DNA from: an uncultured Blautia sp.
GTDB taxonomy: Bacteria > Bacillota > Clostridia > Lachnospirales > Lachnospiraceae
Length of the DNA stretch: 49,302 nt
Assembly: GCA_945864225.1 (NCBI GenBank)
Contig: CAMBAL010000011.1
Location: 1-49,302, forward strand
Direction of reading: 5' to 3'
The notes below the pieces were generated by a model. That model did not search any database. It was not told the DNA's origin and saw only the letters and a program-made list of their open reading frames with translations. The translations under genes and the position numbers were made by a program. This document shows positions 37,034-46,050 of the stretch, piece after piece (within the stretch, counting starts at the first letter, position 1; every line of letters begins with the position of its first letter).

Positions 37034-37999
37034 ATGAATAATATTGCAGAAGTACTGGACCAGGTAAAGACGATGGGAATCGCAGGGCATATCCGTCCGG
37101 ATGGAGATTGTGTGGGGTCCTGCATGGCGCTGTATCTTTATGTGAAAGAGTATTATCCGGAAATTCAGGTGGATGTCTATCTGGATCATCCGAAACCGAT
37201 TTTTTCTCATATTGATTGCATGGATGAAATAAAAACAGAGACAGACGGAGAAAAAGAATATGATCTGTTTGTCACCTGTGATGTCAGCTCCAGAGATCGT
37301 CTTGCTCTCGCCGGAGAGTATTTTGAAAAGGCCAAAAAGACAGTCTGCATCGATCATCATATCAGCAACTCGGGATTTGCCCGGATCAATTATATCCGCG
37401 GAGAAATAAGCTCTGCGTGTGAAGTGCTTTATGGCCTTCTTGATTCGGAAAAGGTGAATCAGAGAGTGGCAGTTCCAATTTATACCGGTATGATTCACGA
37501 TACCGGTGTATTCCAGTATTCGTCAACCTCTCCGGAAACGATGAGAATTGCCGGACAGTTGATGAAAACGGGATTTAATTTCAGCAGGATCATTGATGAG
37601 TCCTTCTATGAAAAGACATATATTCAGAATCAGATTATGGGACGTGTGCTTGCAGAGAGCATTATGCTGCTGGACGGCAAATGTATTATCGGTTATCTCC
37701 GAAGAAGAGATCTGGATTTTTATGGTGTGGACGGCAAGGATCTTGATGGGATCGTCAGCCAGCTTCGTTTGACAAAGGGCGTGGAAGTGGCAATGTTCCT
37801 TTACGAGGTGGAGAGTCAGAAGTTCAAGGTGTCTCTGCGTTCCAACGGAAGAGTGGATGTGAGCAGGATCGCTGTCTATTTCGGAGGCGGCGGACATATG
37901 AGAGCTGCGGGAATCGATATGATGGGATCTCTGCATGACGTGATCAATAATATTACAGGCGAGATCGAGCGTCAGCTGCTCCTGTGCCGGGAGGTATGA
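37034..37999 (+). CDS. nrnA: DHH/DHHA1 phosphoesterase, NrnA-type oligoribonuclease / pAp phosphatase
   Basis: Degrades very short RNAs and dephosphorylates 3'-phosphoadenosine 5'-phosphate. The DHH domain has GHIRPDGDCVGS, the TCDVSSRDR acidic motif and the DHH triad in CIDHHISN. The C-terminal DHHA1 domain has the GGGGHMRAAG RNA-binding loop. Its 321 residues match Firmicute NrnA. GGGAGG lies 6 bp before the ATG. It ends at the truB start (TGATG). The NrnA position between rbfA and truB is conserved in Firmicutes. Confidence 0.93.
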   Translation: MNNIAEVLDQVKTMGIAGHIRPDGDCVGSCMALYLYVKEYYPEIQVDVYLDHPKPIFSHIDCMDEIKTETDGEKEYDLFVTCDVSSRDRLALAGEYFEKAKKTVCIDHHISNSGFARINYIRGEISSACEVLYGLLDSEKVNQRVAVPIYTGMIHDTGVFQYSSTSPETMRIAGQLMKTGFNFSRIIDESFYEKTYIQNQIMGRVLAESIMLLDGKCIIGYLRRRDLDFYGVDGKDLDGIVSQLRLTKGVEVAMFLYEVESQKFKVSLRSNGRVDVSRIAVYFGGGGHMRAAGIDMMGSLHDVINNITGEIERQLLLCREV

Positions 38000-38883
38000 T
38001 GGACGGAATACTGATCATCCGAAAGGAAAAAGGATATACATCTCATGATGTGGTGGCAAAGCTGAGAGGCATTCTTCATATGAAAAAAATCGGGCATACA
38101 GGTACGCTGGATCCGGATGCGGAAGGAGTTCTCCCGATAGCTCTGGGTAAAGCCACCAGACTCTGTGAGATGCTGACAGATAAGGAAAAAACCTATGAGG
38201 CACTTCTTCACCTGGGAATTGAAACAGATACGCAGGATATGACCGGGAAAGTTCTGGCTGAAAAAGAAGTCACGGCAACAGAAAAAGAGGTCCGGTCAGT
38301 GATGCAGTCTTTTCTGGGAGACCAGATGCAGGTTCCGCCCATGTATTCCGCACTGAAGGTAAACGGCAGAAAGCTTTACGAACTGGCAAGGGAAGGAAAA
38401 GAAATCAAACGGGAAGCCAGGCCGGTGCATTTTTTTGCGATTGAGATCAAAGAGATGCAGCTTCCCTTTGTCCGGTTTTCTGTCACCTGCAGTAAGGGAA
38501 CCTATATCCGTACGCTATGTCACGATATAGGCAGGGCGCTTGGATGCGGAGGATGTATGCAGGAGCTTGTCCGTACAGCATCGGGCAGATTTGCCATAGA
38601 GGAAAGTGTGACCCTTTCCCAGGTACAGGAAGCAGCAGAAAAGGGAACGGTATCGGAACTGGTAATCGGAATTGAAGAAATTCTGTCAGATTTTCCGAGA
38701 GTGTTATGTACGAAAGAGGGAGACCGTCTGCTTCTGAACGGAAATCCTCTTCATGAGGAACTTCTTCAGAGCGGTTATATGGACAGTCCGGTACGGATGT
38801 GTACTTCAGCAGGGGAATTTACAGGAATTTATCAGTGGGATTCCGGACGCAGAAAATACCTTCCCGTAAAAATGTTTCTTTGA
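37999..38883 (+). CDS. truB: tRNA pseudouridine(55) synthase
   Basis: Makes pseudouridine 55 in the T loop of tRNAs. The catalytic Asp is in GTLDPDAEGVLP. Other motifs are KKIGHTGTLD, PPMYSALKVNG and CSKGTYIRTL. I chose MDGILIIRK, whose ATG shares one base with the nrnA stop; GGAGGT lies just upstream. An ATG directly before it and an earlier GTG are alternatives. The C-terminal 70 residues form the smaller PUA-like part. Confidence 0.94.
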   Translation: MDGILIIRKEKGYTSHDVVAKLRGILHMKKIGHTGTLDPDAEGVLPIALGKATRLCEMLTDKEKTYEALLHLGIETDTQDMTGKVLAEKEVTATEKEVRSVMQSFLGDQMQVPPMYSALKVNGRKLYELAREGKEIKREARPVHFFAIEIKEMQLPFVRFSVTCSKGTYIRTLCHDIGRALGCGGCMQELVRTASGRFAIEESVTLSQVQEAAEKGTVSELVIGIEEILSDFPRVLCTKEGDRLLLNGNPLHEELLQSGYMDSPVRMCTSAGEFTGIYQWDSGRRKYLPVKMFL

Positions 38884-38893
38884 GGAGTTAAAA

Positions 38894-39811
38894 ATGGAAT
38901 ATGTAAGGATACACGGGGGATTTCCCCGGCTGTCCAACAGTGCAGTTACTTTGGGGAAATTTGACGGTATTCACCGCGGACATCAGAAACTGGTGGAAGA
39001 AATCCTGAAACAGAAAGAAAAGGGAGCACAGGCGGTTCTGTTTGCTTTTGTTTCCCCGGGACAGATGATTTTTACCTGTGAGGAACGGGCGGAATTTCTT
39101 GAAAGAATGGGAGTAGACGTTCTTCTGGAATGCCCGTTGGATGACAGGATGAAGCATATGAAGGCGGAAGCTTTTGTCCGTGAGGTTCTGGTGGGAGATC
39201 TTCAGGCATCCCATGTGGCTGTCGGGGAGGATTTTCGCTTTGGATATGAGCGGAAAGGAACGCCGAAACTGCTCAGGGAACTTGGACGTAAATATGGTTT
39301 TACCGTAAAAGTATTTCCAAAAGAGATGGAAGACAGCAGGAAAATCAGCAGCACTTATATCCGGGAAAAACTGAAAAAAGGCAGCATGGAGAAGGTTTCT
39401 TCGCTGCTTGGAAGGAATTTTTCGGTAAAGGGAATTGTGGAACATGGAAGAGGGCTGGGACATAAACTGCTGTTTCCGACCGTGAACCTTGTGCCGTCCG
39501 GGCAGAAGCTGATGCCGCCCAACGGGGTTTATATTACCCTCAGCAGATTTGGAGACAGAGTCTTCCAGGGGATTACAAATGTGGGATATAAGCCCACAGT
39601 CGGTGAAAAATTTCTTGGAGTGGAAACCTATCTATTTGACTGTGACGAGGATCTTTACGGGCAGGAATGTGTCGTTGAGTTCCTGAAATTCCAGCGCCCC
39701 GAGGAGAAATTCCCTTCGTTTGAGGCACTCCGGAATCAGATGAACAGAGATGCAGCCAGCGGAAGGAAGTACTTTGAAGAGAAAACAGGATACAAGCAAG
39801 GAGAAATTTAA
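38894..39811 (+). CDS. ribF: Bifunctional riboflavin kinase / FAD synthetase
   Basis: Turns riboflavin into FMN and FAD. The N-terminal nucleotidyltransferase has GKFDGIHRGHQKL and VGEDFRFGYERKG plus SSTYIREKL. The C-terminal flavokinase domain has GRGLGHKLLFPTVNL and NGVYIT. Its 305 residues are normal. GGAG lies upstream. Last gene of the conserved operon; the transporter gene follows 3 bp later, so readthrough is likely. Confidence 0.95.
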   Translation: MEYVRIHGGFPRLSNSAVTLGKFDGIHRGHQKLVEEILKQKEKGAQAVLFAFVSPGQMIFTCEERAEFLERMGVDVLLECPLDDRMKHMKAEAFVREVLVGDLQASHVAVGEDFRFGYERKGTPKLLRELGRKYGFTVKVFPKEMEDSRKISSTYIREKLKKGSMEKVSSLLGRNFSVKGIVEHGRGLGHKLLFPTVNLVPSGQKLMPPNGVYITLSRFGDRVFQGITNVGYKPTVGEKFLGVETYLFDCDEDLYGQECVVEFLKFQRPEEKFPSFEALRNQMNRDAASGRKYFEEKTGYKQGEI

Positions 39812-39814
39812 GGA

Positions 39815-41479
39815 ATGGCAGGGATAATTCTTGGATTAATGGGAGGCCTTGGCCTCTTTTTGTATGGTATGAAGCTTATGAGCGATGCCCTGGAAAAAGC
39901 TGCCGGTGCCAAAATGAGGAGCATTCTTGAGTTCTTCACGAAAACACCGCTTCGTGGAATACTGGTAGGTATCTTTTTTACCGCGGTCATCCAGTCCTCC
40001 AGTGCATCTACAGTTATGGTTGTCAGTTTTGTGAATTCCGGACTGATGAATCTGTATCAGGCAGCAGGTGTGATCATGGGTGCCAATATCGGTACTACGG
40101 TCACTTCACAGCTGATCTCATTTAACCTTTCGGCTTTTGCGCCGGCAATCGTTATGGCGGGGGTCATTCTGTCCATGTTCTGTAAGAAAAACAAAGTTCA
40201 GAGAATCGGTGAGGTTTTTCTGGGTTTTGGTATTTTGTTTATGGGACTTACATCAATGTCTTCGTCCATGTCGGTTTTGAGAGAGTCTCCGGAAGTAGTC
40301 GAGATCATGGGATCTCTCAGCAGTCATTTTGCGGCGCTTCTGGTGGGTATTATTGTGACAACAGTTCTTCAGAGCTCATCTGCAACGGTAGGTATCATTC
40401 TTCTGCTTGCACAGCAGGGACTGCTGGAAATCAATATCTGTCTCTTTATCATCATGGGATGCAACATCGGTTCCTGTGTATCGGCACTTCTTGCAGGTCT
40501 GAACGGCAAGCGGGATGCAAAGAGAGCGGCCCTGATCCATCTTCTGTTCAACCTGATCGGTACAGCTGTGATGTATGTGATCTTCTCCCTTGCCCTTGAT
40601 CCGATCGTTCATCTGATCAAGACCGTTTCCCATATGGATCCGGGCCGTGAGGTTGCGAATGCGCATACGATGATCAAGGTCGTAGAAGTACTGCTGCTGG
40701 CACCGTTTAATAAACAGATCGTGAAACTGACCGGGCTGATTGTCCGTGGAGATGATGCGAAGACCGGAGAAAATTTCGAACTTCAGTATATCGGAGAAAA
40801 ATCCGTATTTTCACCTACTACGGCAGTATTTGATGCAACAAGAGAAATGGAACGTATGGGACATATGGCGCTTGCGAATCTGGAACGTGCCATGAATGCT
40901 CTTATTACACTGGATGAAGACGATATCAGTGAAGTTTATCAGGTGGAAAAACAGATTGATTTTCTGAATCATGCCATTACGAATTATCTGGTAAAAATTA
41001 ACCAGACAACCCTTCCTGTGGATGATAAGCAGACCATTGGCGGTCTTTTCCATGTAGTCAATGATATTGAGCGAATCGGTGATCATGCGGAAAATATTGC
41101 AGATGCTGCGAAAAGCAGGCTGGAACGCAGCGTTGAATTCAGTGATCAGGCAAAACGGGAACTTTCCGGAATGCTGGATATGGTCATTAAGATCACTACC
41201 TATGCGCTGGATATGTTCTCCAATAATAATCAGGAACATATGCAGGAAATTCTGGATCTTGAGGATCAGGTGGATGATGCGGAGCGTATTCTTCAGGAAT
41301 CCCACATTCAGCGTCTGACACAGAATGAATGTACAGCAAGTGCCGGTATGATGTTTTCGGATATTATTTCCGGACTGGAACGTGTATCCGACCATGCGAC
41401 CAATATTGCTTTTTCCCTGATGGAAGATGATCCTGATGAACGCCGGAAGGAACAGAAAATGGCAGCAGCCGGAAAATAA
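39815..41479 (+). CDS. Na+/phosphate cotransporter with PhoU-like domain
   Basis: A 554-residue membrane transporter of the NptA/PNaS family. The N-terminal 300 residues have about eight or more membrane segments. They include the two inverted Na/Pi repeats marked by QSSSASTVMVVSFVNSGLM and QSSSATVGIILLLAQQG. Residues about 345-535 form two PhoU-like helical bundles (HMALANLERAMNAL, IERIGDHAENIAD, LERVSDHATNIAF). Phosphate uptake or sodium-coupled Pi exchange is expected from the family. It follows ribF without a gap and precedes the rpsO promoter. Confidence 0.9.
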   Translation: MAGIILGLMGGLGLFLYGMKLMSDALEKAAGAKMRSILEFFTKTPLRGILVGIFFTAVIQSSSASTVMVVSFVNSGLMNLYQAAGVIMGANIGTTVTSQLISFNLSAFAPAIVMAGVILSMFCKKNKVQRIGEVFLGFGILFMGLTSMSSSMSVLRESPEVVEIMGSLSSHFAALLVGIIVTTVLQSSSATVGIILLLAQQGLLEINICLFIIMGCNIGSCVSALLAGLNGKRDAKRAALIHLLFNLIGTAVMYVIFSLALDPIVHLIKTVSHMDPGREVANAHTMIKVVEVLLLAPFNKQIVKLTGLIVRGDDAKTGENFELQYIGEKSVFSPTTAVFDATREMERMGHMALANLERAMNALITLDEDDISEVYQVEKQIDFLNHAITNYLVKINQTTLPVDDKQTIGGLFHVVNDIERIGDHAENIADAAKSRLERSVEFSDQAKRELSGMLDMVIKITTYALDMFSNNNQEHMQEILDLEDQVDDAERILQESHIQRLTQNECTASAGMMFSDIISGLERVSDHATNIAFSLMEDDPDERRKEQKMAAAGK

Positions 41480-41501
41480 AAAGATAAAATAAAAAAAACA
41501 G

Positions 41502-41530
41502 TTTACACCCAAAAGGTTCTGTGATATACT
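41502..41530 (+). promoter_or_regulatory. rpsO: Promoter of rpsO
   Basis: TTTACA and TATACT are spaced by 17 bp. The leader of about 90 nt before rpsO may hold the usual S15 autoregulatory structure, but I cannot fold it with confidence. Confidence 0.75.
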
Positions 41531-41626
41531 AACCAAGGTTGTAATTCAGCCCATATTCAGAGACAGGAGACTCCGACCATTTCTTAATATGCGGCGTTTA
41601 TAAAAGAAAATAAGGAGGAAATCAAA

Positions 41627-41893
41627 ATGATTTCAAAAGAAAAGAAACAGGCAATTATGAAAGAATATGCAAGATGTGAAGGTGACACAGGTTCACCGGA
41701 AGTACAGGTTGCTGTTCTTACCGCAAGAATTCAGGAACTTACAGAGCATTTACAGACACACCACAAAGATCATCATTCCAGAAGAGGTCTTCTGAAAATG
41801 GTAGGTCAGAGACGTGGCCTGTTAGCTTACCTGAAGAAAACTGACATCGAAAGATACCGTGCACTGATTGAAAAGTTAGGCTTAAGAAAATAA
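41627..41893 (+). CDS. rpsO: 30S ribosomal protein S15
   Basis: An 88-residue primary 16S rRNA-binding protein. Family segments are [22 protein letters not shown] and [28 protein letters not shown] lies upstream of the ATG. A strong terminator follows, and pnp comes next, the common rpsO-pnp order. Confidence 0.97.
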   Translation: MISKEKKQAIMKEYARCEGDTGSPEVQVAVLTARIQELTEHLQTHHKDHHSRRGLLKMVGQRRGLLAYLKKTDIERYRALIEKLGLRK

Positions 41894-41907
41894 TTGGTAT
41901 GCGGAAG

Positions 41908-41935
41908 GGGGCGGATTTCCATCCGCCCCATTTTT
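41908..41935 (+). terminator. Terminator of rpsO
   Basis: GGGGCGGAT pairs with ATCCGCCCC around TTCC and is followed by ATTTTT. Confidence 0.9.
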
Positions 41936-41942
41936 AGGTAAA

Positions 41943-42080
41943 GAAACCGGTAAGCAGGCAGAGAGAAACCTGTATACAGGAAGAGTCCGCTGCCGCCGGT
42001 AAAACGCATGGCAGAAGTAATTTCCGAGACTACTGAAAAGCCCGTCATTCCATTGTATGCGGCAGTTTTCAGAATGATGG
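41943..42080 (+). promoter_or_regulatory. Structured leader upstream of pnp
   Basis: Between the rpsO terminator and pnp lies a region rich in nested inverted repeats. ACCGG pairs with CCGGT at the outside, GGCAG with CTGCC inside, and CCTGTATACAGG forms a central palindrome. Further on, CTGAAAA pairs with TTTTCAG, close to a GTCATTC/GAATGAT pair. It could be a pnp autoregulatory structure or a small RNA. I cannot name a family. No clear promoter is seen. Confidence 0.45.
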
Positions 42081-42148
42081 TTTTTTCAGTTGTTTCGGAC
42101 TTCTGTGATACATGCTGATCAAGTAAAATACAGAAAAGGAGAAAAAAC

Positions 42149-44242
42149 ATGTACAAAAGTTATTCCATGGAATTAGCAGGAAGAACACTGACTGTTGATA
42201 TTGACCGTGTTGCAAAACAGGCCAATGGCGCAGCTCTGATGCATTATGGGGAAACCACTGTTTTATCAACAGCAACTGCATCCAAAGAGCCGAGAGAAGG
42301 CGTTGATTTCTTCCCGTTAAGTGTTGAATATGAAGAAAAAATGTATGCCGTAGGCAAAATCCCGGGAGGATTTAATAAGAGAGAAGGGAAAGCAAGCGAA
42401 CATGCGATCCTGACATCCCGTGTTATTGACCGTCCGATGCGTCCTCTGTTCCCGAAGGATTACAGAAATGATGTGACCCTGGTCAATATGGTAATGTCTG
42501 TAGATCCGGAGTGCAATCCGGAAATCCCGGCAATGCTCGGTTCTTCCATCGCAACCTGCATTTCCGACATTCCGTTTGATGGTCCATGCGCAACTACACA
42601 GGTTGGCATGATCGATGGTGAATTTGTCATCAACCCGACCATGGCTCAGAAGGATATCTCTGACCTGCAGCTTACCGTTGCCTCCACCAGAGAAAAAGTC
42701 ATCATGATCGAAGCCGGTGCAAATGAAATTCCGGAAGACAAGATGATCGAGGCAATTTACAAAGCGCATGAAGTCAACCAGGAGATCATTGCATTTATTG
42801 ATAAGATCGTTGCAGAGTGCGGCAAACCGAAGCATTCCTATGAGTCCTGTGCAGTTCCGGAAGAATTGTTTGAAGCAATAAAGAAAATCGTAACTCCGGA
42901 AGAGATGGAAGTTGCTGTTTTCTCTGATGACAAACAGACAAGAGAAGAAAATATCCGTAAAGTGACAGAAAAGCTTGCAGAAGCATTTGCTGACAATGAA
43001 GAGTGGCTGGCTGTTCTTCCGGATGCTGTTTATCAGTACCAGAAGAAGACTGTCCGTAAAATGATCCTGAAAGACCACAAGAGACCGGACGGACGTGCTA
43101 TCACACAGATTCGTCCTCTGGCAGCAGAAGTAGATATTATTCCGAGAGTTCATGGTTCTGCCATGTTTACCCGCGGTCAGACTCAGATCTGTACGGTGAC
43201 AACTCTGGCACCTCTTTCTGAGGCTCAGAAGCTGGATGGTCTTGATGAATTTGAGACTTCCAAGAGATACATGCATCATTACAATTTCCCGTCCTACTCC
43301 GTAGGAGAAACAAAACCGTCCAGAGGACCGGGACGTCGTGAAATCGGTCACGGAGCACTGGCTGAGAGGGCGCTGGTACCTGTTCTTCCGAGCGAGGAAG
43401 ATTTCCCGTATGCAATCCGTACCGTATCTGAGACATTTGAGTCCAACGGTTCCACTTCCCAGGCAAGTATCTGTGCATCTACCATGTCTCTGATGGCTGC
43501 AGGTGTTCCGATTAAGAAACCGGTTGCAGGTATTTCCTGTGGTCTTGTAACAGGGGACAGCGATGACGATTATATCGTACTGACCGATATCCAGGGACTG
43601 GAAGATTTCTTCGGAGATATGGACTTCAAGGTTGCAGGCACACATGACGGTATCACTGCGATCCAGATGGATATCAAAATCCACGGACTGACAAGACCGA
43701 TCGTAGAAGAAGCAATCAGAAGAACAAAAGAGGCAAGAGAATATATCCTGACAGAAGTTATGGAAAAATGTATTGCACAGCCTCGTGAAACAGTTGGAAA
43801 ACATGCACCGAAGATCATTCAGATCCAGATCGATCCTCAGAAGATCGGTGATGTAGTCGGACAGAGAGGAAAGACCATCAATACTATCATCGAGCGTACC
43901 GGTGTGAAAATCGATATTACAGATGACGGAGCAGTATCCATCTGCGGTGTTGATCAGAAGAGCATGGATGAGGCAGCACGCATGGTTCAGATCATTGCTA
44001 CAGATTTTGAAGCAGGTCAGATCTTTACCGGAAAAGTTGTCAGCATCAAAGAATTTGGTGCGTTTGTGGAATTTGCACCAGGAAAAGAGGGAATGGTTCA
44101 CATTTCCAAAATCTGTAAAGAAAGAATTAATCGTGTGGAAGATGTACTGACCCTTGGCGATAAAGTGAAGGTAGTATGCCTTGGCAAAGACAAGATGGGA
44201 AGAATCAGCTTCAGCATGAAGGATGTACCGGAAGAAGCATAA
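42149..44242 (+). CDS. pnp: Polynucleotide phosphorylase
   Basis: A 3'-5' phosphorolytic exoribonuclease of mRNA decay. There are two RNase PH-like domains (about residues 10-230 and 305-540, with TRGQTQICTVTTL and the metal site DIQGLEDFFGDMDFKVAGT). They are joined by a helical linker. KH (about 555-610, IGDVVGQRGKTINTII) and S1 (about 622-690, GKVVSIKEFGAFVEF) follow. 697 residues is typical. AAGGAG lies 7 bp before the ATG. It is followed by nrdG without a terminator. Confidence 0.97.
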   Translation: MYKSYSMELAGRTLTVDIDRVAKQANGAALMHYGETTVLSTATASKEPREGVDFFPLSVEYEEKMYAVGKIPGGFNKREGKASEHAILTSRVIDRPMRPLFPKDYRNDVTLVNMVMSVDPECNPEIPAMLGSSIATCISDIPFDGPCATTQVGMIDGEFVINPTMAQKDISDLQLTVASTREKVIMIEAGANEIPEDKMIEAIYKAHEVNQEIIAFIDKIVAECGKPKHSYESCAVPEELFEAIKKIVTPEEMEVAVFSDDKQTREENIRKVTEKLAEAFADNEEWLAVLPDAVYQYQKKTVRKMILKDHKRPDGRAITQIRPLAAEVDIIPRVHGSAMFTRGQTQICTVTTLAPLSEAQKLDGLDEFETSKRYMHHYNFPSYSVGETKPSRGPGRREIGHGALAERALVPVLPSEEDFPYAIRTVSETFESNGSTSQASICASTMSLMAAGVPIKKPVAGISCGLVTGDSDDDYIVLTDIQGLEDFFGDMDFKVAGTHDGITAIQMDIKIHGLTRPIVEEAIRRTKEAREYILTEVMEKCIAQPRETVGKHAPKIIQIQIDPQKIGDVVGQRGKTINTIIERTGVKIDITDDGAVSICGVDQKSMDEAARMVQIIATDFEAGQIFTGKVVSIKEFGAFVEFAPGKEGMVHISKICKERINRVEDVLTLGDKVKVVCLGKDKMGRISFSMKDVPEEA

Positions 44243-44244
44243 AA

Positions 44245-44736
44245 ATGAGATATCATAATATAACCAAGGACGATATGTTAAACGGGGATGGCCTTCGTGT
44301 GGTTCTGTGGGTTGCAGGCTGCTCACACTGCTGCAGAGAGTGTCAGAATCCGATCACATGGGATCCGAATGGAGGACTTCCTTTCACAGATGCAGAACGG
44401 AAAGAAATTTTCGATGAACTGGATAAGGATTATATCAGCGGAATCACTTTCTCAGGAGGGGATCCGCTGCATCCTTCCAATATCACGGAAGTGACAGCTC
44501 TGGCCAGAGAGATCCGGAGAAGATATCCGCAGAAAACGATCTGGCTGTACACCGGTTCTCTCTGGGAAGAAATCAACAACGAAGAAATCGTTCAATATCT
44601 GGATGTCTGCGTTGACGGAGAGTTCGAGATTGATAAGAAAGAACTCCTTCTGGAATGGAAAGGCTCCAGTAATCAGCGTGTGATCGATGTTCCCGCCACC
44701 CTTCGGGAAGGACATGTTGTTCTGCACGCCCATTAG
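44245..44736 (+). CDS. nrdG: Anaerobic ribonucleotide reductase activating protein
   Basis: Radical-SAM enzyme that installs the glycyl radical on NrdD. The cluster motif C-x3-C-x2-C is in GCSHCCRECQNPITW. SAM-binding sequence GITFSGGDPLHP follows. I chose MRYHNITKDDMLNGDG, the family start, 2 bp after the pnp stop; the ribosome site is weak, so coupling to pnp is likely. nrdD is not in the window, so it must be elsewhere. It supports an anaerobic host. Confidence 0.94.
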   Translation: MRYHNITKDDMLNGDGLRVVLWVAGCSHCCRECQNPITWDPNGGLPFTDAERKEIFDELDKDYISGITFSGGDPLHPSNITEVTALAREIRRRYPQKTIWLYTGSLWEEINNEEIVQYLDVCVDGEFEIDKKELLLEWKGSSNQRVIDVPATLREGHVVLHAH

Positions 44737-44744
44737 GAGGAACT

Positions 44745-45257
44745 ATGCAGAGAATCGCCAGATTTCATAAAGTAAGTGAAGAGAGATTTGCAGCAGACTG
44801 GAAAGATACCTTTCCGGATGCCTCTGAGGAAGAGATTGCGTCTGTTTATGAACGAATCCGTCTTCCGAGGAGAGCTACAGCAGGCAGTGCGGGCTATGAT
44901 TTTTTTTCACCTGCTGATTTTATCCTGAAACCGGGAGACACGGTGAAGATTCCCACGGGAATCCGTGTGGAAATGAATCCGGAATGGGTTCTGAAATGTT
45001 ATCCGAGAAGCGGACTTGGCTTCAAATACCGTCTGCAGCTGAATAATACAGTGGGAATCATTGACAGTGATTATTTTTATTCTGACAATGAAGGTCATAT
45101 TTTTGCCAAGATGACCAATGACAGCAAGGAAGAGAAAATAGTGACGATTCCGGCTGATACGGGTTTCATGCAGGGGATATTTGTGGAATACGGAATCACC
45201 GTAGATGATGATGTGACAGACACGCGCAACGGCGGGTTCGGCAGCACCACAAAATAA
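44745..45257 (+). CDS. dut: dUTP diphosphatase (dUTPase) family protein
   Basis: Cleaves dUTP to dUMP. The trimeric dUTPase motifs are visible: ATAGSAGYDF (1), PRSGLG (2), GIIDSDY (3) and the P-loop-like RNGGFGSTTK at the C-terminus (5). It carries an N-terminal extension of about 45 residues (helical, acidic) and a longer loop after motif 3 (YFYSDNEGHIFA). So it is larger, at 170 residues, than standard 145-residue forms. GGAGG lies 6 bp before the ATG. It sits 8 bp after nrdG; both serve deoxynucleotide supply. Confidence 0.9.
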   Translation: MQRIARFHKVSEERFAADWKDTFPDASEEEIASVYERIRLPRRATAGSAGYDFFSPADFILKPGDTVKIPTGIRVEMNPEWVLKCYPRSGLGFKYRLQLNNTVGIIDSDYFYSDNEGHIFAKMTNDSKEEKIVTIPADTGFMQGIFVEYGITVDDDVTDTRNGGFGSTTK

Positions 45258-45343
45258 TTATTAGAGCGTGAGAACAACGGAACAGATATTGCTGAACAGA
45301 GCAGACAGCAACTCACAGAGTTCCGCTGCTATATAAGAAAAAT

Positions 45344-45388
45344 ACAGGGCAGAGATTCCGGGAAAATTCCGGATTTCTGCCCTGTTTC
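45344..45388. terminator. Terminator between dut and the DUF1292 gene
   Basis: ACAGGGCAGA pairs with TCTGCCCTGT, with TTCCGG/TCCGGA inside; a short T tract follows. It lies between convergent genes. Confidence 0.75.
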
Positions 45389-45434
45389 TGTCTGAAAAAC
45401 TCTGAATCGAAAGGAAAGTGGATGCTTCAGCCTC

Positions 45435-45815
45435 TTACTCCAGAGGAGCACCTTCTGCCTCAGCCTGTCTTGCTTTTTCAACAATTTCGTCAAATGCATC
45501 AGCGGCTTTGGCATATTCCTCGTCGTCATCGATGTTGGACAGCATGGGATCGCCGTCTTCTGTGCGGGCAAATGCATAAAGATAAACTTCGCCTGCAGTA
45601 TTCTGGCCGTTCTCATCCAGGGGAAGGAGAGCAATATATTCCTTCGTGTCTACCGGATAAATGGTCAGGATAGCACATTCTACTTCTGTGTCATCTTCCA
45701 TGGTCAGGGTAATGGTGTGTGGTGTGCTGTCCCCGCATCCGCCGCAGGAAGCACAGTCACTGGATGTACATCCGCAGGAATCCCCGAAGGATGATTTGTT
45801 CATATCGTCACTCAT
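45435..45815 (-). CDS. DUF1292 protein with Cys-rich N-terminus
   Basis: A 126-residue acidic soluble protein. Residues about 12-30 hold a Cys/Gly cluster (GDSCGCTSSDCASCGGCGDS) with six Cys. The DUF1292 domain follows (TITLTMEDDTEVECAILTIYPVDTKEYIALLPLD) and ends in an acidic tail. The function of DUF1292 is unknown. The Cys cluster could bind zinc or an iron-sulfur cluster, or act in redox; this is a guess. GAGGA lies 7 bp before the ATG. It is a single-gene unit with its own promoter. Confidence 0.82.
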   Translation of the reverse strand: MSDDMNKSSFGDSCGCTSSDCASCGGCGDSTPHTITLTMEDDTEVECAILTIYPVDTKEYIALLPLDENGQNTAGEVYLYAFARTEDGDPMLSNIDDDEEYAKAADAFDEIVEKARQAEAEGAPLE

Positions 45816-45856
45816 AATCGTATCCTCGCTTTTTTTATTTTCGTAATGGTTGTTTT

Positions 45857-45885
45857 ATTGTAACAGAACATCTGGAAGATTGCAA
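45857..45885 (-). promoter_or_regulatory. Promoter of the DUF1292 gene
   Basis: On the minus strand, TTGCAA and TACAAT are spaced by 17 bp, with the -10 box about 40 bp before the start. Confidence 0.65.
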
Positions 45886-45945
45886 GAGCGGGGCGAACAG
45901 AATACGGGATTCAATATTTTTCTATGTTCATACGACAGAGTTCTG

Positions 45946-45954
45946 TGGTATAAT
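45946..45954 (+). promoter_or_regulatory. xth: Extended -10 promoter of xth
   Basis: TGGTATAAT, an extended -10 element, lies about 95 bp upstream of the start. The -35 region is weak. Confidence 0.55.
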
Positions 45955-46050
45955 AAATGTACTTTGATAAATAATGCGCAGAAAAATCTGTGTGTTTGAA
46001 CGGCAGAAATTTGCTGCCGGATCATTTTACGATTTATGAGGAGAAACAGT

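Noticed and set aside
41943-42060. Cobalamin riboswitch before pnp
   Set aside because: Only short fragments resemble the core. The GGTGAAA and B12-box order is not convincing, and pnp is not a typical target.
41827-42156. Minus-strand 109-codon frame across the rpsO end and the pnp leader
   Set aside because: It overlaps rpsO, a terminator and inverted repeats, with no ribosome site; the palindromic leader better explains the sequence.
42317-44326. Minus-strand 669-codon open frame opposite pnp
   Set aside because: It is a shadow of pnp codon usage. The same holds for the long antisense frames opposite rpoD (4516-5691), parE (26882-28486), infB (35053-36282) and ppx (22627-23925).
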